64,000 nt of DNA, taken from contig JACPHN010000110.1 in NCBI GenBank assembly GCA_016188575.1, forward strand, positions 59,882-123,881. Direction: 5' to 3'. The notes beneath the pieces are model-generated. The model had not been told where the DNA came from and ran no database searches. It saw only the letters and a list, made by a program, of their open reading frames with translations. This DNA comes from Candidatus Schekmanbacteria bacterium. GTDB taxonomy: Bacteria > CSSED10-310 > JACPHN01. This document shows, in pieces, positions 45,207 through 54,533 of the stretch (its first letter is position 1; each line of letters starts with the position of its first letter). Both the position numbers and the translations under genes were made by a program.

Positions 45207-47339
45207 TCAGCGACTGCGCAGGTAGCCGCCGTAGTGGGGGCGCTGGTACGAGTCATCGGCGCAATGCGCATCCACCCAGCTCACGCGCCGAATGTCCTCG
45301 ACGTGGCCGTCCGCCCGGCCCCGCACCGGCCGATACGTGTCGGACGGTAGCTCGCGCAGAAATCGACTCGGCTCGAGCGCTACGTAGTTGCCGGTGTAGT
45401 CTCGCGTCGAGCCTGGACAGCAAAGCGCGAGCCGATCCTTGGCCCGCGTACACGCGACGTAGAAAAGCCGGCGCTCCTCTTCTTCGCCACCACCGCTATC
45501 TCCCTCCACCTCCTTGACCGAGCGCGCGGAGGGGAACCGCTCCTCGTTGAGCCAGACGACGTACACTTCCTTGAACTCCAGCCCCTTCGCCCGGTGCACG
45601 GTGGAGAGCACGACCTTGCGCGGCGCAGCGTCGGCGGCGCTCTCATCTCCGGGAAGTACCCCGGAGCTGTCACCTGCGAGCGCCGAGTCACCGAGGAAAT
45701 CGTCCAGAGACTTTCCCCCGGCAAAATCAGCGACCCGCAGCAGGTCATCGACCCGTTGCCTCGCGTCCTCATACGACTTCGTCAGCAAGTCCACGTAGCC
45801 GCTGTGCAGGATCGCGCGCACCAGCTCGGCGGCCGGGGCCTTCCCCAGGTCCCCCGCCCCGGCACGCCAGCCCGCGGCGAAGGCGCTCATCAGGATTGCC
45901 CGTGCCTCATCCCACGATTCGCCTACCTTTCCCGTGAGCTTCAGCGCTGCCGCGGAAGCGTCATCCAAGTCCTCCGGTCCCCTCCAGACGTGGCGTGCCT
46001 GCACCTGCGGGCCGCCTGTCTGCACCTCGAGCGCCAGGCGCGCCAGCAGTTTTTGGGCGATGCGATCGGCGGTGGCCGGGCCGATCCGCGGGTAGAGGCC
46101 CAAGGCGCGCTGCCAGGCCACCAGATCCCCCGGATTCGCGAGGACGCGTAGAAAGGCAACCGTGTCCTTCACATGAGCGCGCTCAAAGAACCGCAGGCCG
46201 GAGCGAAGCTCGTAAGGAACGCCGCGCTCACGAAGTGCGAGATCCAGCTCGAGAGTGTGATAATGCGAGCGATACAGGACGGCGATCTCGTTCGGCGCCA
46301 CGCCGGCGCGCAGCGCTCGCTGAATGCACGAGACTACGAAGCCTGCCTGCTCCCGTTCGTTTTGCAGAAACACGAGCTCTGGCAGCGGTCCCTGCCCGCG
46401 TGCGGCAGTGAGGGTCTTGTCGAATCTGTGAACGTTGTGCCTTATGGACTCATTCGACAGTCGAATAATCTCCGGACTGCTCCGGTAGCTCTGCTCGAGC
46501 CGCACGACTAGACAGCTCGGGAAACGCTCGGGGAAGCTATAGATATTCGCGAAGTTGGCGCCGCGAAAGGAATAGATGGACTGTGCGTCATCACCCACGA
46601 CCATGACGTTGCGGTGAGTCGCCACGAGCCGATCCACAATGAGCGACTGCAGCGCATTCGTGTCCTGGAACTCATCGACGAGAACGTAGCGAAAACGCCT
46701 GCCCATCGCCTCTGCGATGTCCTCATGCTCCTCGAGAAGAAACAGCCACTGCAACAGCAAATCGTCGAAGTCCATTGCGGACTGCGACACCTTCAGTGCC
46801 CGATATCGGGCGCTGGCCTCACGCAGCGACTCGAGCGCGGGCACGAGCTCCTGAAAATGCAGCGGTACCAGCTCCTCGACGGGCATGACCCGTGCCGCCG
46901 CCTGGCCAAGGAGATGGCGGACAACGGCAGGTTTGGGTATCTGCTGCTGCAGGTCCTTCGGGAGACTTCGCGCAACCTGCCGCAGCAGCGCCTGCTGATC
47001 CGTGCCATCCAGAATGGAAAAGCCCCGCGGATACGGGATCCGATCCACATGGCGGCGCAGCAGTCGCAGAGCAACGTGGTGGAAGGTACCGGCCCACAAG
47101 TCGGCATCCAGCCCGAGCACCTGCTCGACCCGGGTCCGCATTTCCCGCGCCGCGCGGTTCGTGAAAGTCATGAGCAGAATATTGTAGGGCGCCACCCCAC
47201 GGTGAATAAGATGCGCCACCCGGCACGTCACGGTGCGCGTTTTCCCCGATCCCGCCCCCGCGATTACCAGGATCGGACCGTCTGCCGCCTCTACGGCGGC
47301 TCGCTGCTGCTCGTTCAGGTCCGCCAGGTAGTCCAGCAC
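45207..47339 (-). CDS. UvrD/Rep-type superfamily 1 DNA helicase
   Basis: 710 residues. Motifs: Q motif LNEQQRAAVE, Walker A IAGAGSGKTRT (about 27-37), Ia LMTFTNRAAREM, II YVLVDEFQDTN, III VVGDDAQSIYSFRGA, IV RLEQSYRSS, V VVLSTVHRAKGLEFKEVYVV and VI RRLFYVACTRAKDRL. It is a 3' to 5' translocase of the Rep/PcrA group, probably in repair or replication-fork restart. The GTG start is preceded by GAGGG. It has no C-terminal nuclease, and the tail after motif VI is short. Convergent with cheW. Confidence 0.95.
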   Translation of the reverse strand: MLDYLADLNEQQRAAVEAADGPILVIAGAGSGKTRTVTCRVAHLIHRGVAPYNILLMTFTNRAAREMRTRVEQVLGLDADLWAGTFHHVALRLLRRHVDRIPYPRGFSILDGTDQQALLRQVARSLPKDLQQQIPKPAVVRHLLGQAAARVMPVEELVPLHFQELVPALESLREASARYRALKVSQSAMDFDDLLLQWLFLLEEHEDIAEAMGRRFRYVLVDEFQDTNALQSLIVDRLVATHRNVMVVGDDAQSIYSFRGANFANIYSFPERFPSCLVVRLEQSYRSSPEIIRLSNESIRHNVHRFDKTLTAARGQGPLPELVFLQNEREQAGFVVSCIQRALRAGVAPNEIAVLYRSHYHTLELDLALRERGVPYELRSGLRFFERAHVKDTVAFLRVLANPGDLVAWQRALGLYPRIGPATADRIAQKLLARLALEVQTGGPQVQARHVWRGPEDLDDASAAALKLTGKVGESWDEARAILMSAFAAGWRAGAGDLGKAPAAELVRAILHSGYVDLLTKSYEDARQRVDDLLRVADFAGGKSLDDFLGDSALAGDSSGVLPGDESAADAAPRKVVLSTVHRAKGLEFKEVYVVWLNEERFPSARSVKEVEGDSGGGEEEERRLFYVACTRAKDRLALCCPGSTRDYTGNYVALEPSRFLRELPSDTYRPVRGRADGHVEDIRRVSWVDAHCADDSYQRPHYGGYLRSR

Positions 47340-47429
47340 CGCTCGTCGCCCTCGCTGTGAACATTCGTCTTGACGGCATTACTGTATAGCCCGACCCGTC
47401 GCCGTTGTCTAATCGCGGAGGAAGTGATC

Positions 47430-48884
47430 ATGATCCTCGAGCGCCACCACGCACTGTTGACCGACCTCTACCAGCTCACGATGATGGGCGGGTACCACCG
47501 CCACGAGCAGTTTCGCGAGCGCCGCGCGGCATTCGAGCTCTTTTTTCGGCGGGTGCCGTTTGGTGGCGGCTATTGCATCGCCGCGGGTCTTGCCGACGTC
47601 GTCACCTATATTCGCAGCCTCAGCTTTGGAGCTGACGAGCTCGGGTACCTCGAGCGGCTTGGACTCTTCGGGCGGGAGTTTCTGGATTTTTTGAAAACTT
47701 TCCGCTTTGCGGGCGATCTTTGGGCGGTGCCCGAAGGAACCGTGGTCTTTGCCCATGAGCCGCTGTTGCGCGTCGAAGCGCGGTTGCCGGAAGCCCAGTT
47801 GGTCGAGACCGCGCTGCTCAACATCCTGAACTTTCAGACTCTCATTGCTACGAAGGCGGCGCGCATCTGCGATGCCGCGGGCGGCGCCCCAGTCCTGGAG
47901 TTCGGCCTGCGCAGAGCGCAAGGGGTCGATGGGTCTCTCAGCGCTTCGCGAGCGGCCTGTATCGGTGGCTGTGTCGGCACGAGCAACGTGCTCGCGGGCA
48001 TGCTATACGGGTTGGCGCCGCGCGGCACCCAGGCGCACGCGTGGATCATGGCTTTTGGTGACGAGCTTGCGGCGTTCCGCGCCTATGCGGATACCTACCC
48101 GGACGCCTGCTTGCTGCTCGTAGACACCTACGACACTCTGCGCACCGGTGTCCCCAACGCCATTACCGCGGCCAAGGAGCTTGAGGCACGGGGACATTGC
48201 TTTCTTGGCATTCGCCTGGACTCCGGAGATCTCGCCTACCTGAGCCGGGAAGCGCGCCGCATGCTGGACGAGGCCGGACTTGAGCACGCCAAGATTGTTG
48301 CCTCCAACGATCTGGATGAATACGCGATTGCTGAGCTCCGCAAGAACGGCGCGCGAGTCGACATGTGGGGCGTCGGCACGAACCTCGTGACGGCGCGCGA
48401 CTGCCCGGCGCTCGGGGGAGTCTACAAGCTCGTCGCCATCGCGGCGGAGGACGGCTCATGGATACCCCGGATCAAGTTGTCGAGCAACGGGGAGAAAACC
48501 ACAAATCCCGGTGTCAAGCAGATTCTCCGCTTCACCGACAGTGCCGGAACACTACTAGGCGACGTGCTCGCGGATGCTTCCGAGGCGCTCCCCGAGCGGG
48601 GATCCCCGGTCCTCTCATCGCACCTCCTTGACGCCCGGGAGCGGCGGAGCATTGCGGGCTGGGACCGCGTGGAGGCGCTGCTCGTGCCCGTGTTTTCAGG
48701 TGGCGAGCTGGTCGGCGACCAGCCGGAGCTCCCGGCCATCCGCCTGCGCGCTCAGCAGCAACGCGACCGCCTGCCCTCGGGCACGCGCCGGCTCACTGAA
48801 CCCGACCCCATCTGGGTGGGTCTCAGCAGCGCTGTCCTTGAAACGAAGATTGCGCTAACGCGAGCCGCGGCGAATCGTGAGTGA
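47430..48884 (+). CDS. pncB: Nicotinate phosphoribosyltransferase
   Basis: 484 residues from ATG 47430 (GGAGGAAG about 8 bases upstream). Diagnostic features are the N-terminal [44 protein letters not shown], the catalytic-region LVDTYDT and [13 protein letters not shown], then [20 protein letters not shown]. It makes nicotinate mononucleotide in the NAD salvage (Preiss-Handler) route. Length fits the long bacterial class. It is divergent from the helicase gene with about 90 bases between. Confidence 0.95.
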   Translation: MILERHHALLTDLYQLTMMGGYHRHEQFRERRAAFELFFRRVPFGGGYCIAAGLADVVTYIRSLSFGADELGYLERLGLFGREFLDFLKTFRFAGDLWAVPEGTVVFAHEPLLRVEARLPEAQLVETALLNILNFQTLIATKAARICDAAGGAPVLEFGLRRAQGVDGSLSASRAACIGGCVGTSNVLAGMLYGLAPRGTQAHAWIMAFGDELAAFRAYADTYPDACLLLVDTYDTLRTGVPNAITAAKELEARGHCFLGIRLDSGDLAYLSREARRMLDEAGLEHAKIVASNDLDEYAIAELRKNGARVDMWGVGTNLVTARDCPALGGVYKLVAIAAEDGSWIPRIKLSSNGEKTTNPGVKQILRFTDSAGTLLGDVLADASEALPERGSPVLSSHLLDARERRSIAGWDRVEALLVPVFSGGELVGDQPELPAIRLRAQQQRDRLPSGTRRLTEPDPIWVGLSSAVLETKIALTRAAANRE

Positions 48885-48911
48885 CCGGCGTGCGTGACCA
48901 CACCGGGGTGA

Positions 48912-49307
48912 TCACGCAAGTACTTTCTGTATCACGACCTTGAGCTCGTGAATGCGCACCGGCTTGTTGATGTACTCGACAGCGCCCTGATCCATGGCTT
49001 CGAGATAGGAGTCCACGCCGCAGTAGGCCGTCATGACGATCACACGCCCCTTGAATCCACCCTCGCGCAAGCGCCTTACAAAGGTCATGCCGTCCATGTT
49101 CGGCATCTTGAGGTCGGTGATCACCAAGTCAACGTGCGCTTCGCTCATCGCCTCCAGCGCACACATCCCATCCTCGGCCGTGACCACGACATACCCCTCG
49201 CGCCGAAGCAGCCGAGCAAGACCTTCGCGTGCGTGCTCTTCGTCGTCAACAATGAGAAGATGCTTTTTCTCAGGTACAGCGTTCACAACCTTGCTTCTCG
49301 CTGTCAC
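48912..49307 (-). CDS. Single-domain response regulator (CheY-like)
   Basis: 131 residues. The receiver domain has all key residues: Asp21/Asp22 (IVDDEE), phospho-acceptor Asp65 (ITDLKMP), Thr93 (MTAY) and Lys115 (NKP). The N-terminal ~14 residues are extra, and GTG 49286 is an alternative start. There is no output domain, so it would act by protein contact or as a phosphorelay step. No histidine kinase is adjacent. Confidence 0.93.
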   Translation of the reverse strand: MTARSKVVNAVPEKKHLLIVDDEEHAREGLARLLRREGYVVVTAEDGMCALEAMSEAHVDLVITDLKMPNMDGMTFVRRLREGGFKGRVIVMTAYCGVDSYLEAMDQGAVEYINKPVRIHELKVVIQKVLA

Positions 49308-49363
49308 TCCCGCGCTTGCACGCGGCGCTCAAACCACCTTGGCTTTTTCCTAGAACCCACATC

Positions 49364-51073
49364 TTACTGTATAGCCCTGCGCTTGAACGCTCGCAACTGG
49401 CGATCTCCTTTCTGTCGTCCGTACCTCTGCCTGGTGCCCGAAACGTGATTGCAGAAGACTACCACAGCGAGCAAGGCCAGCGAAACGTGAAGATCCGCGC
49501 GCTCCCCGGCCGCGGTGTCCCGGAAGCAACCACCGCCTCCACCGCCTCCATCGTCGCCCGGCTCCTCTTCGGATCCTCCAAGAGCGACTACGGGGTTGAT
49601 CAGACCGTACCCATAAAGGTCATCCTTTCCGGGCTCGCCGAGATCGCTGGCAGTGTCGCGAAGTCGCTGCTCGAGGTCAAGAGCCGCGGTCCCATTGGCC
49701 ACCATCAGGCCGGCCAATCCGGTCACGTGCGGGGCTGCCATGGAGGTGCCGACGAACGGGCAGTAGGTGTCCCCGAGGGCGCTTGACCAGCACGTGCTGT
49801 AAACCCCGTCGCTGCCGTCAGTAGCCGGCGCCAGGCCACCTGGAGCGGCGACATCGACTTCGGGCCCCCGATTTGAATAGATCGCCAGCGTCTTCTGCGG
49901 TCCCACCGCGCTGACACCGACGACTCCCGTGCAGTTTGCGGGCTCTCCGACAAAGCTGGTGGAATTTCCAGCCGCAGCCACCACCACGACGTTGCGGGAG
50001 CGCAGGCTGTCTACCGCCGCCTGAAAGGTGCCAGAGCACGGTTCCTGCGCGCCCAGGCTCATATTGATTACCGGAGTCGGCATGTCCAGGGTCACTCCTC
50101 GGGAAGTGACTCCCGCCAGGTACATCATGCCGTCGACAATCTGTGAGGTACAGCCGGCGGAGCTGTTTTCTCCCTGGGCGGGATAGAGCGCCCGGACGCC
50201 GATGAGCCGGGCGTTCCAGATGATTCCCGCGACGCCGACGCCGTTATTGCTGGCGGCGCCGATTGTTCCCGCAACGTGCGTGCCGTGACTCCGGTAGAAG
50301 GGGAAATCTGGATGAGCCACGTCACTGGCGTCGTCGTCGGGACCTGGCGTGGGGTCGTTTTCATACGCGACATCGGACGGACCGCCGCACTCCGCGGCGT
50401 TGACGAAGTCATAGTCGCGTGCGACGTCATAAGATGGCGCCAGGTCGGGATGGCGGATGCTAAAACCAGAATCGACGATGCCAATGGGAATACTTGTCGC
50501 TCCCGTCTCCAGGTCCCAGGCTTTCTCCCAGCTCAGGAATGACGGCCTCAGGTGCCACTGCTTGGCGTACTCCGGGTCATTTGGCGTCGCGTAGGCAGTA
50601 AGAACGTAGTCCGGCTCCGCAAACTCGACTCGCGGGTCGCTCCGCGCCGCCGCCAATGTCGCCGAGAAATCGGCGTTAGGCGCCACACGCGCTACGTGCA
50701 CACCAATCCCGGCGAGCACTCTGTCGGAGTACAGCCCGTGCTCGGTGAGAAACACCTGCGCCGACGCCGCGCTCAGGCGCTCGTCAAACTTCACGAGCAG
50801 CGTGCCGGGAGCGTGAGGAGCGAGCCCATCGGCAGTGCGGGCTCCCGCGGCCGCAAGCGCGGGGGCCAGGCCCATAGCGCAGCATAGGGCGGCCACGCCG
50901 GCGCCACAGAATGCTCGTGACGCCTGCCTGCGCAGCGAGCGCAGGGAATGCGCCGCTGAACGCGCTGCGCACGGCCATTCGCCGAAGCTGCGGCCGTAGG
51001 CTGGGACAGCACAGTCATCGTTGCGCTTTGGAACAGCGATGCGGAACGAAAGCTGCCTGGGACGATGATTCAT
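49364..51073 (-). CDS. Secreted subtilisin-like (S8) serine protease
   Basis: 569 residues. Catalytic triad: Asp201 (GIVDSGFS), His263 (SHGTHVAGT) and Ser444 (GTSMAAPHV). A long N-terminus includes a twin-Arg-like stretch before a hydrophobic signal segment (about 53-76); the S8 propeptide-like part runs about 88-160. The chain ends in GGGGGGGC, a hydrophobic helix SLALLAVVVFCNHV and a basic tail, arranged like surface-sorting signals (GlyGly-CTERM/MYXO-CTERM-like, with a Cys). ATG with AAGGATGG at 6-8 bases. It is likely exported and processed at the surface. Confidence 0.93.
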   Translation of the reverse strand: MNHRPRQLSFRIAVPKRNDDCAVPAYGRSFGEWPCAARSAAHSLRSLRRQASRAFCGAGVAALCCAMGLAPALAAAGARTADGLAPHAPGTLLVKFDERLSAASAQVFLTEHGLYSDRVLAGIGVHVARVAPNADFSATLAAARSDPRVEFAEPDYVLTAYATPNDPEYAKQWHLRPSFLSWEKAWDLETGATSIPIGIVDSGFSIRHPDLAPSYDVARDYDFVNAAECGGPSDVAYENDPTPGPDDDASDVAHPDFPFYRSHGTHVAGTIGAASNNGVGVAGIIWNARLIGVRALYPAQGENSSAGCTSQIVDGMMYLAGVTSRGVTLDMPTPVINMSLGAQEPCSGTFQAAVDSLRSRNVVVVAAAGNSTSFVGEPANCTGVVGVSAVGPQKTLAIYSNRGPEVDVAAPGGLAPATDGSDGVYSTCWSSALGDTYCPFVGTSMAAPHVTGLAGLMVANGTAALDLEQRLRDTASDLGEPGKDDLYGYGLINPVVALGGSEEEPGDDGGGGGGGCFRDTAAGERADLHVSLALLAVVVFCNHVSGTRQRYGRQKGDRQLRAFKRRAIQ

Positions 51074-51255
51074 GGTGCCATCCTTATTCCTTGGATACCG
51101 CGTCCTCTTGGCCGCCGGGCCGTGGTGGGGGCGGTTTGCGCGTACTGAGTGGTGAGCCGGGACGAGTAGAAATGAGTCTTGCGCCGACTCGCTCCCGTGG
51201 TCAACTGCCGATCATACTCCGCGGCCGGCTGGTCGATCTCTCTGCCGAGCTCGCG

Positions 51256-52077
51256 TCACTGCCCCCGATCCGCCCCAACAACGGGGTTCCGCAGGATCCC
51301 AAGCGAGGAAATCTCCACCTCAACAACATCGCCGGGCGCGAGAAACCGCGGCGGAGTCCGCGCGACGCCGACTCCAGATGGTGTTCCCGTCAGAATCACC
51401 GTTCCTGGAAGCAGCGTCGTCCCCTGGGAGAGGTAGGCGATCAACTCCGCTACCGAGAAAATCATGTCGCCCGTGGTCGTCTGTTGCATGACCTCCCCAT
51501 TGACCCTTGTAGTCAATGTCAACGATTGCGGATCGGCAACCTCTTCGGGCGTCACGAGATCGGGACCGAGCGGGCAGAAGGTGTCAAAGCTCTTGCCCCG
51601 AACCCACTGTCCACCCCCTGCGTCGCGCTGCCATCGACGCGCCGACACGTCGTTGCCGATGGTGTATCCGAGCACGTGCTCAAGCGCCATCGGCGCGGAC
51701 ACGTTCTTTGCGCGCCGCCCGATCACCACGGCGAGCTCGCCTTCGAAGTCTACCTGCGGGGGGTCGGCGCAACAGCCCGGAATGACGATAGGACCGTCGG
51801 GATCCTGCACCGCCGCGGGGTTCTTCATGAACAGGACGGGGCGCTCGGGCACCGGCCTGCCGGTCTCCGCTGCGTGTGCCCGATAGTTCACGCCAATGCA
51901 AAGCACGGCCGCGGGAACGACAGGGGCCAAGAACCGGGGGCTGCGCAGCCTAACCCCCGAGCCGACGGGGGGCTCGCCGTCCTGAATGGCCGATGCCAGC
52001 GCTTCTACCCAGTCCTCTTCCTGTCGCTGTCCCCACCTGCTTGTTCCCGTGTCATCACGAAAGCGGACGATGCGCAT
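51256..52077 (-). CDS. Fumarylacetoacetate hydrolase-family protein
   Basis: 273 residues. The FAH fold motifs are [17 protein letters not shown], the metal-site stretch [43 protein letters not shown] and [16 protein letters not shown]. Members act as C-C hydrolases, isomerases or decarboxylases in aromatic degradation (for example 2-hydroxyhepta-2,4-diene-dioate pathways) or as oxaloacetate decarboxylase-like enzymes; the substrate is not determinable here. It begins 12 bases after ssb ends and probably shares its transcript. The subtilase gene follows 182 bases further on. Confidence 0.9.
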   Translation of the reverse strand: MRIVRFRDDTGTSRWGQRQEEDWVEALASAIQDGEPPVGSGVRLRSPRFLAPVVPAAVLCIGVNYRAHAAETGRPVPERPVLFMKNPAAVQDPDGPIVIPGCCADPPQVDFEGELAVVIGRRAKNVSAPMALEHVLGYTIGNDVSARRWQRDAGGGQWVRGKSFDTFCPLGPDLVTPEEVADPQSLTLTTRVNGEVMQQTTTGDMIFSVAELIAYLSQGTTLLPGTVILTGTPSGVGVARTPPRFLAPGDVVEVEISSLGILRNPVVGADRGQ

Positions 52078-52089
52078 GTCTCGAAATTC

Positions 52090-52596
52090 CTAGAAAGGCA
52101 CGTCGTCCTCAAATGGGGGATAATCCTCGTACGGTGGCTCGCTTTCGTCTTGCGGCTGCTGCTGCGGCTGAGGCTGCCGGCGCGGCTCATTCGGCGCGGC
52201 CTGGGGCCGCGGCTGGCGGGCTCGGGGCGCCTCGCTGCCGCTCGCCTCCTCTCCCGGAGCCCCGCCGCCACGTCCGAGAAATTGCACATTTCGCGCAATA
52301 ACCTCCACCTTGCTGCGTCGTTCCCCCTCTTGCGTGTCCCACGATCGTTCCTGCAGCCGCCCCTCTACCAGGGCGCTCCGGCCCTTGACCAGGAACCGGC
52401 TACACGCCTCTCCCATCTTCCCGAATACCGCGACGTCTATGAACAGCGTCTCCTCCTGCCGATCGCCCTCCTGGCGCCTGACCGCGGTCGTGACCGCCAA
52501 GCGCATGCGGCAAACGCCGACGCCGGAAGTCGTGTAGCGCATCTCCGGGTCCCGCGTGAGGTTGCCCACCAAGACAATGTGGTTGTAACCGGACAC
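52090..52596 (-). CDS. ssb: Single-stranded DNA-binding protein
   Basis: 168 residues. An OB-fold N-terminal ~105 residues (NHIVLVGNLTRDPEMRYTTS, LFIDVAVFGKMGEACSRFLV, KGRSALVEGRLQERSWDTQ) is followed by a Pro/Gln-rich linker and an acidic tip DDVPF, the conserved protein-interaction tail. It protects ssDNA and recruits repair and replication proteins. The GTG start has GGAGG at 7-8 bases. Confidence 0.97.
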   Translation of the reverse strand: MSGYNHIVLVGNLTRDPEMRYTTSGVGVCRMRLAVTTAVRRQEGDRQEETLFIDVAVFGKMGEACSRFLVKGRSALVEGRLQERSWDTQEGERRSKVEVIARNVQFLGRGGGAPGEEASGSEAPRARQPRPQAAPNEPRRQPQPQQQPQDESEPPYEDYPPFEDDVPF

Positions 52597-52697
52597 TCGA
52601 TCCTCCTACCCTCGGCACTCCGGAACAAACCGCGAGGCCGCCGTGTTTCAGAAATCGACCTCGTACAGGTCACGATGATCTGTTTGCATCTTGGAGC

Positions 52698-53075
52698 CTA
52701 ACTGTCGAAGTCCGACCGTATGGGTTCCCGACACCGCCCGCAGCGCGCGGCCCGGAAACGACGCTCCTTGGGAAAGCGATTCTTTGTGTTACAATGCGGG
52801 CACATGAAGACCACATATCCCGCAGCCCATTGCTCCTTGAGATACTGGAGCTCGTCTTCGATGACCTCGCTATCGCGCTCGCGGCGCCGTTCGTCCGCAA
52901 GCTCTTCCAGCTTGCCCTCGGCTGCCCGGATGTCGCTTCCGCAGGCCCCACAGAACCGCCTGGTGAGAGAATTCTCGGCCTTGCAGGCCGGGCATCGACC
53001 GATGAGCGAGTACCCGCAACCGCCGCAAAAGCGCACCTTCTGCTCGTTCGCAAACCCGCAGATGGGACAGCGCAT
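52698..53075 (-). CDS. Small zinc-ribbon protein
   Basis: 125 residues with several CxxC pairs: MRCPICGF, FCGGCG, RCPACK, FCGACG and near the end CPHC and CGRC, with a charged helical middle (EELADERRRERDSEVIED, about 56-75). That makes two double zinc ribbons flanking a coiled-coil-like segment. Likely function is nucleic acid or protein binding; the exact role is unknown. The ribosome site GGGAGG lies 8 bases before ATG. It is separated from ssb by about 100 bases on the same strand. Confidence 0.85.
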   Translation of the reverse strand: MRCPICGFANEQKVRFCGGCGYSLIGRCPACKAENSLTRRFCGACGSDIRAAEGKLEELADERRRERDSEVIEDELQYLKEQWAAGYVVFMCPHCNTKNRFPKERRFRAARCGRCREPIRSDFDS

Positions 53076-53152
53076 ATCAGACCTCCCGTTCCTTTCACCG
53101 ACACGCTACGGCGCCTCCCGACTCTTGTCAAGCCGCGCCTGACCGAGTGCAC

Positions 53153-53656
53153 ATGCAGATGGACCAGCACAATCCATTTTACCGCGCGGCGCTGCTCGTC
53201 GGATGCGTATCATGTCTTGTCCTCGCAGCGCTCCTCGGCTTCCAGATTGGCCGCTTGCCGTTGGCCTCTACCCGCACCGCGGGTGCCGTCGCCCCGCCCA
53301 CGCGCCCAGCAGTGACCGCAGTGCCGACAGTCGTGACGCGGGCCGCCTCCGCGCTCCCGCCGGCGACGACAGCCGCATCCGGCACCCCGGCCGACGCCGC
53401 TCGTCAGGCGCCGCCGTCGCAGGATGGGTTGGTGCTTCAGGTGTACTCCTTGAGCCGCCGGGACGCGGCCGAGCGATCCGCCGACGAGCTCCGCAGAGCC
53501 GGCTTCCCGGCCTACGTTCAGGACGCGCATACTGGTGACGGCAAACCCAGTTTCCGAGTTCGCATTGGCCCACTGGCCACGCAGGCAGACGCAGCACAGG
53601 CGACTGCACAGCTCATCGCCAGAGGCTTCGGCCAACCCTGGATCGTCAAGGAATGA
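53153..53656 (+). CDS. Membrane-anchored SPOR-domain protein
   Basis: 167 residues. A short cytoplasmic start is followed by TM helix AALLVGCVSCLVLAALLGF (about 12-30), a Pro/Ala/Thr linker and a C-terminal SPOR domain (about 95-165; LVLQVYSLSRRDAAERSADEL, then SFRVRIGPLATQADA). SPOR domains bind denuded septal peptidoglycan, so a role in division or envelope remodelling is likely. The start is uncertain between GTG 53147, ATG 53153 and ATG 53159; no strong ribosome site. It lies just upstream of the bamA operon, in the same direction. Confidence 0.88.
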   Translation: MQMDQHNPFYRAALLVGCVSCLVLAALLGFQIGRLPLASTRTAGAVAPPTRPAVTAVPTVVTRAASALPPATTAASGTPADAARQAPPSQDGLVLQVYSLSRRDAAERSADELRRAGFPAYVQDAHTGDGKPSFRVRIGPLATQADAAQATAQLIARGFGQPWIVKE

Positions 53657-53797
53657 CCAGAATACCTGCCCCTGACTTCACCGGTGCGCCCAGGGCGGTA
53701 GGTGCCTGGCCATTTGTAGCGCTCCCGCGATTTTCGTGCTAACGTGGGGGCCTTCGCGGTAGCCCCAACAGTCCGCCCGCAAGCGAGTCAGTCGAAC

Positions 53798-54529
53798 ATG
53801 GATTTCGAGCGCCGGTACGTCCGGTTTCAAAGCAGCATCGTCGGACGGTGCATGGAAATGCTCGTGTTTGGCGAAGCCGGAGCACCCATTCTGGCTTTTC
53901 CGCCCGCCAGGGGCCGATTCTTTGACTGGGAGGATCACGGCCTGATAGCTGCCCTGGCACGGCAGATCGCCAGTGGATGGAACCAGATTTGGTGTCTCGA
54001 TGGTATGGACGAGTGCTCGTTCTTTAGCGCCTACCTGCACCCCCGCGATCGCTTGCAGAATCATCAGCGCTGGGAAGAACATCTGGTGCAGGAAGTCCTG
54101 GCACGCGTCCGGCAGCAGAATCCTGACACCTACGTCATGACTGCGGGCTGCGGATTCGGCGCATACCATGCGGCTAACTTTGCCATGCGCCATCCCGGCC
54201 TGATTCGCCGCTGTATCGCCATGGGGGGAGAGCTCAATATCCGGAATTTCTTTGACGGTGTTGATGATGCTCTGCTCTATTTTCACAACCCCGAGGAATA
54301 CATGGCGAACATGCACGATGAGATGCTGCTGAAACTCTTCAGGGAAAAACTCGACATCGTTCTGGCGGTGCCGCGCAACGGGCCTTCCGAGCTCCTGGAA
54401 AGCAATCGGCGCATGGCCGCCATCCTCGCTGGGAAGCGAATCCCCCATTCGTTGGACTATTGGGAAAGCCCCGGCGATGATTGGGCGCTGTGGCGGGCGC
54501 AACTGGTGACCTACGTAGGCCGTCTCTAA
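53798..54529 (+). CDS. Esterase-fold protein with nucleophile Ser replaced by Gly
   Basis: 243 residues from ATG 53798. It resembles the esterase-D/COG4947-like alpha/beta hydrolases: RYVRFQSSIVGR, LAFPPARGRFFDWEDHG, then the elbow TAGCGFGAYHAANFAMRHP. The family normally reads G-x-S-x-G-A-Y-H; here the residue is Gly119, so the usual nucleophile is absent. DALLYFHNPEEY and YWESPGDDWALWR follow. It is therefore probably not a Ser hydrolase, but a binding or structural relative. It starts the bamA operon (bamA begins 4 bases after its stop), which hints at a role in envelope biogenesis. The read at the codon is clear (TGC GGA TTC). Confidence 0.8.
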   Translation: MDFERRYVRFQSSIVGRCMEMLVFGEAGAPILAFPPARGRFFDWEDHGLIAALARQIASGWNQIWCLDGMDECSFFSAYLHPRDRLQNHQRWEEHLVQEVLARVRQQNPDTYVMTAGCGFGAYHAANFAMRHPGLIRRCIAMGGELNIRNFFDGVDDALLYFHNPEEYMANMHDEMLLKLFREKLDIVLAVPRNGPSELLESNRRMAAILAGKRIPHSLDYWESPGDDWALWRAQLVTYVGRL

Positions 54530-54533
54530 CGCG

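Noticed and set aside
50911-52701. 596-codon plus-strand frame over the FAH and ssb genes
   Set aside because: It covers two clear minus-strand genes and has no domain signal.
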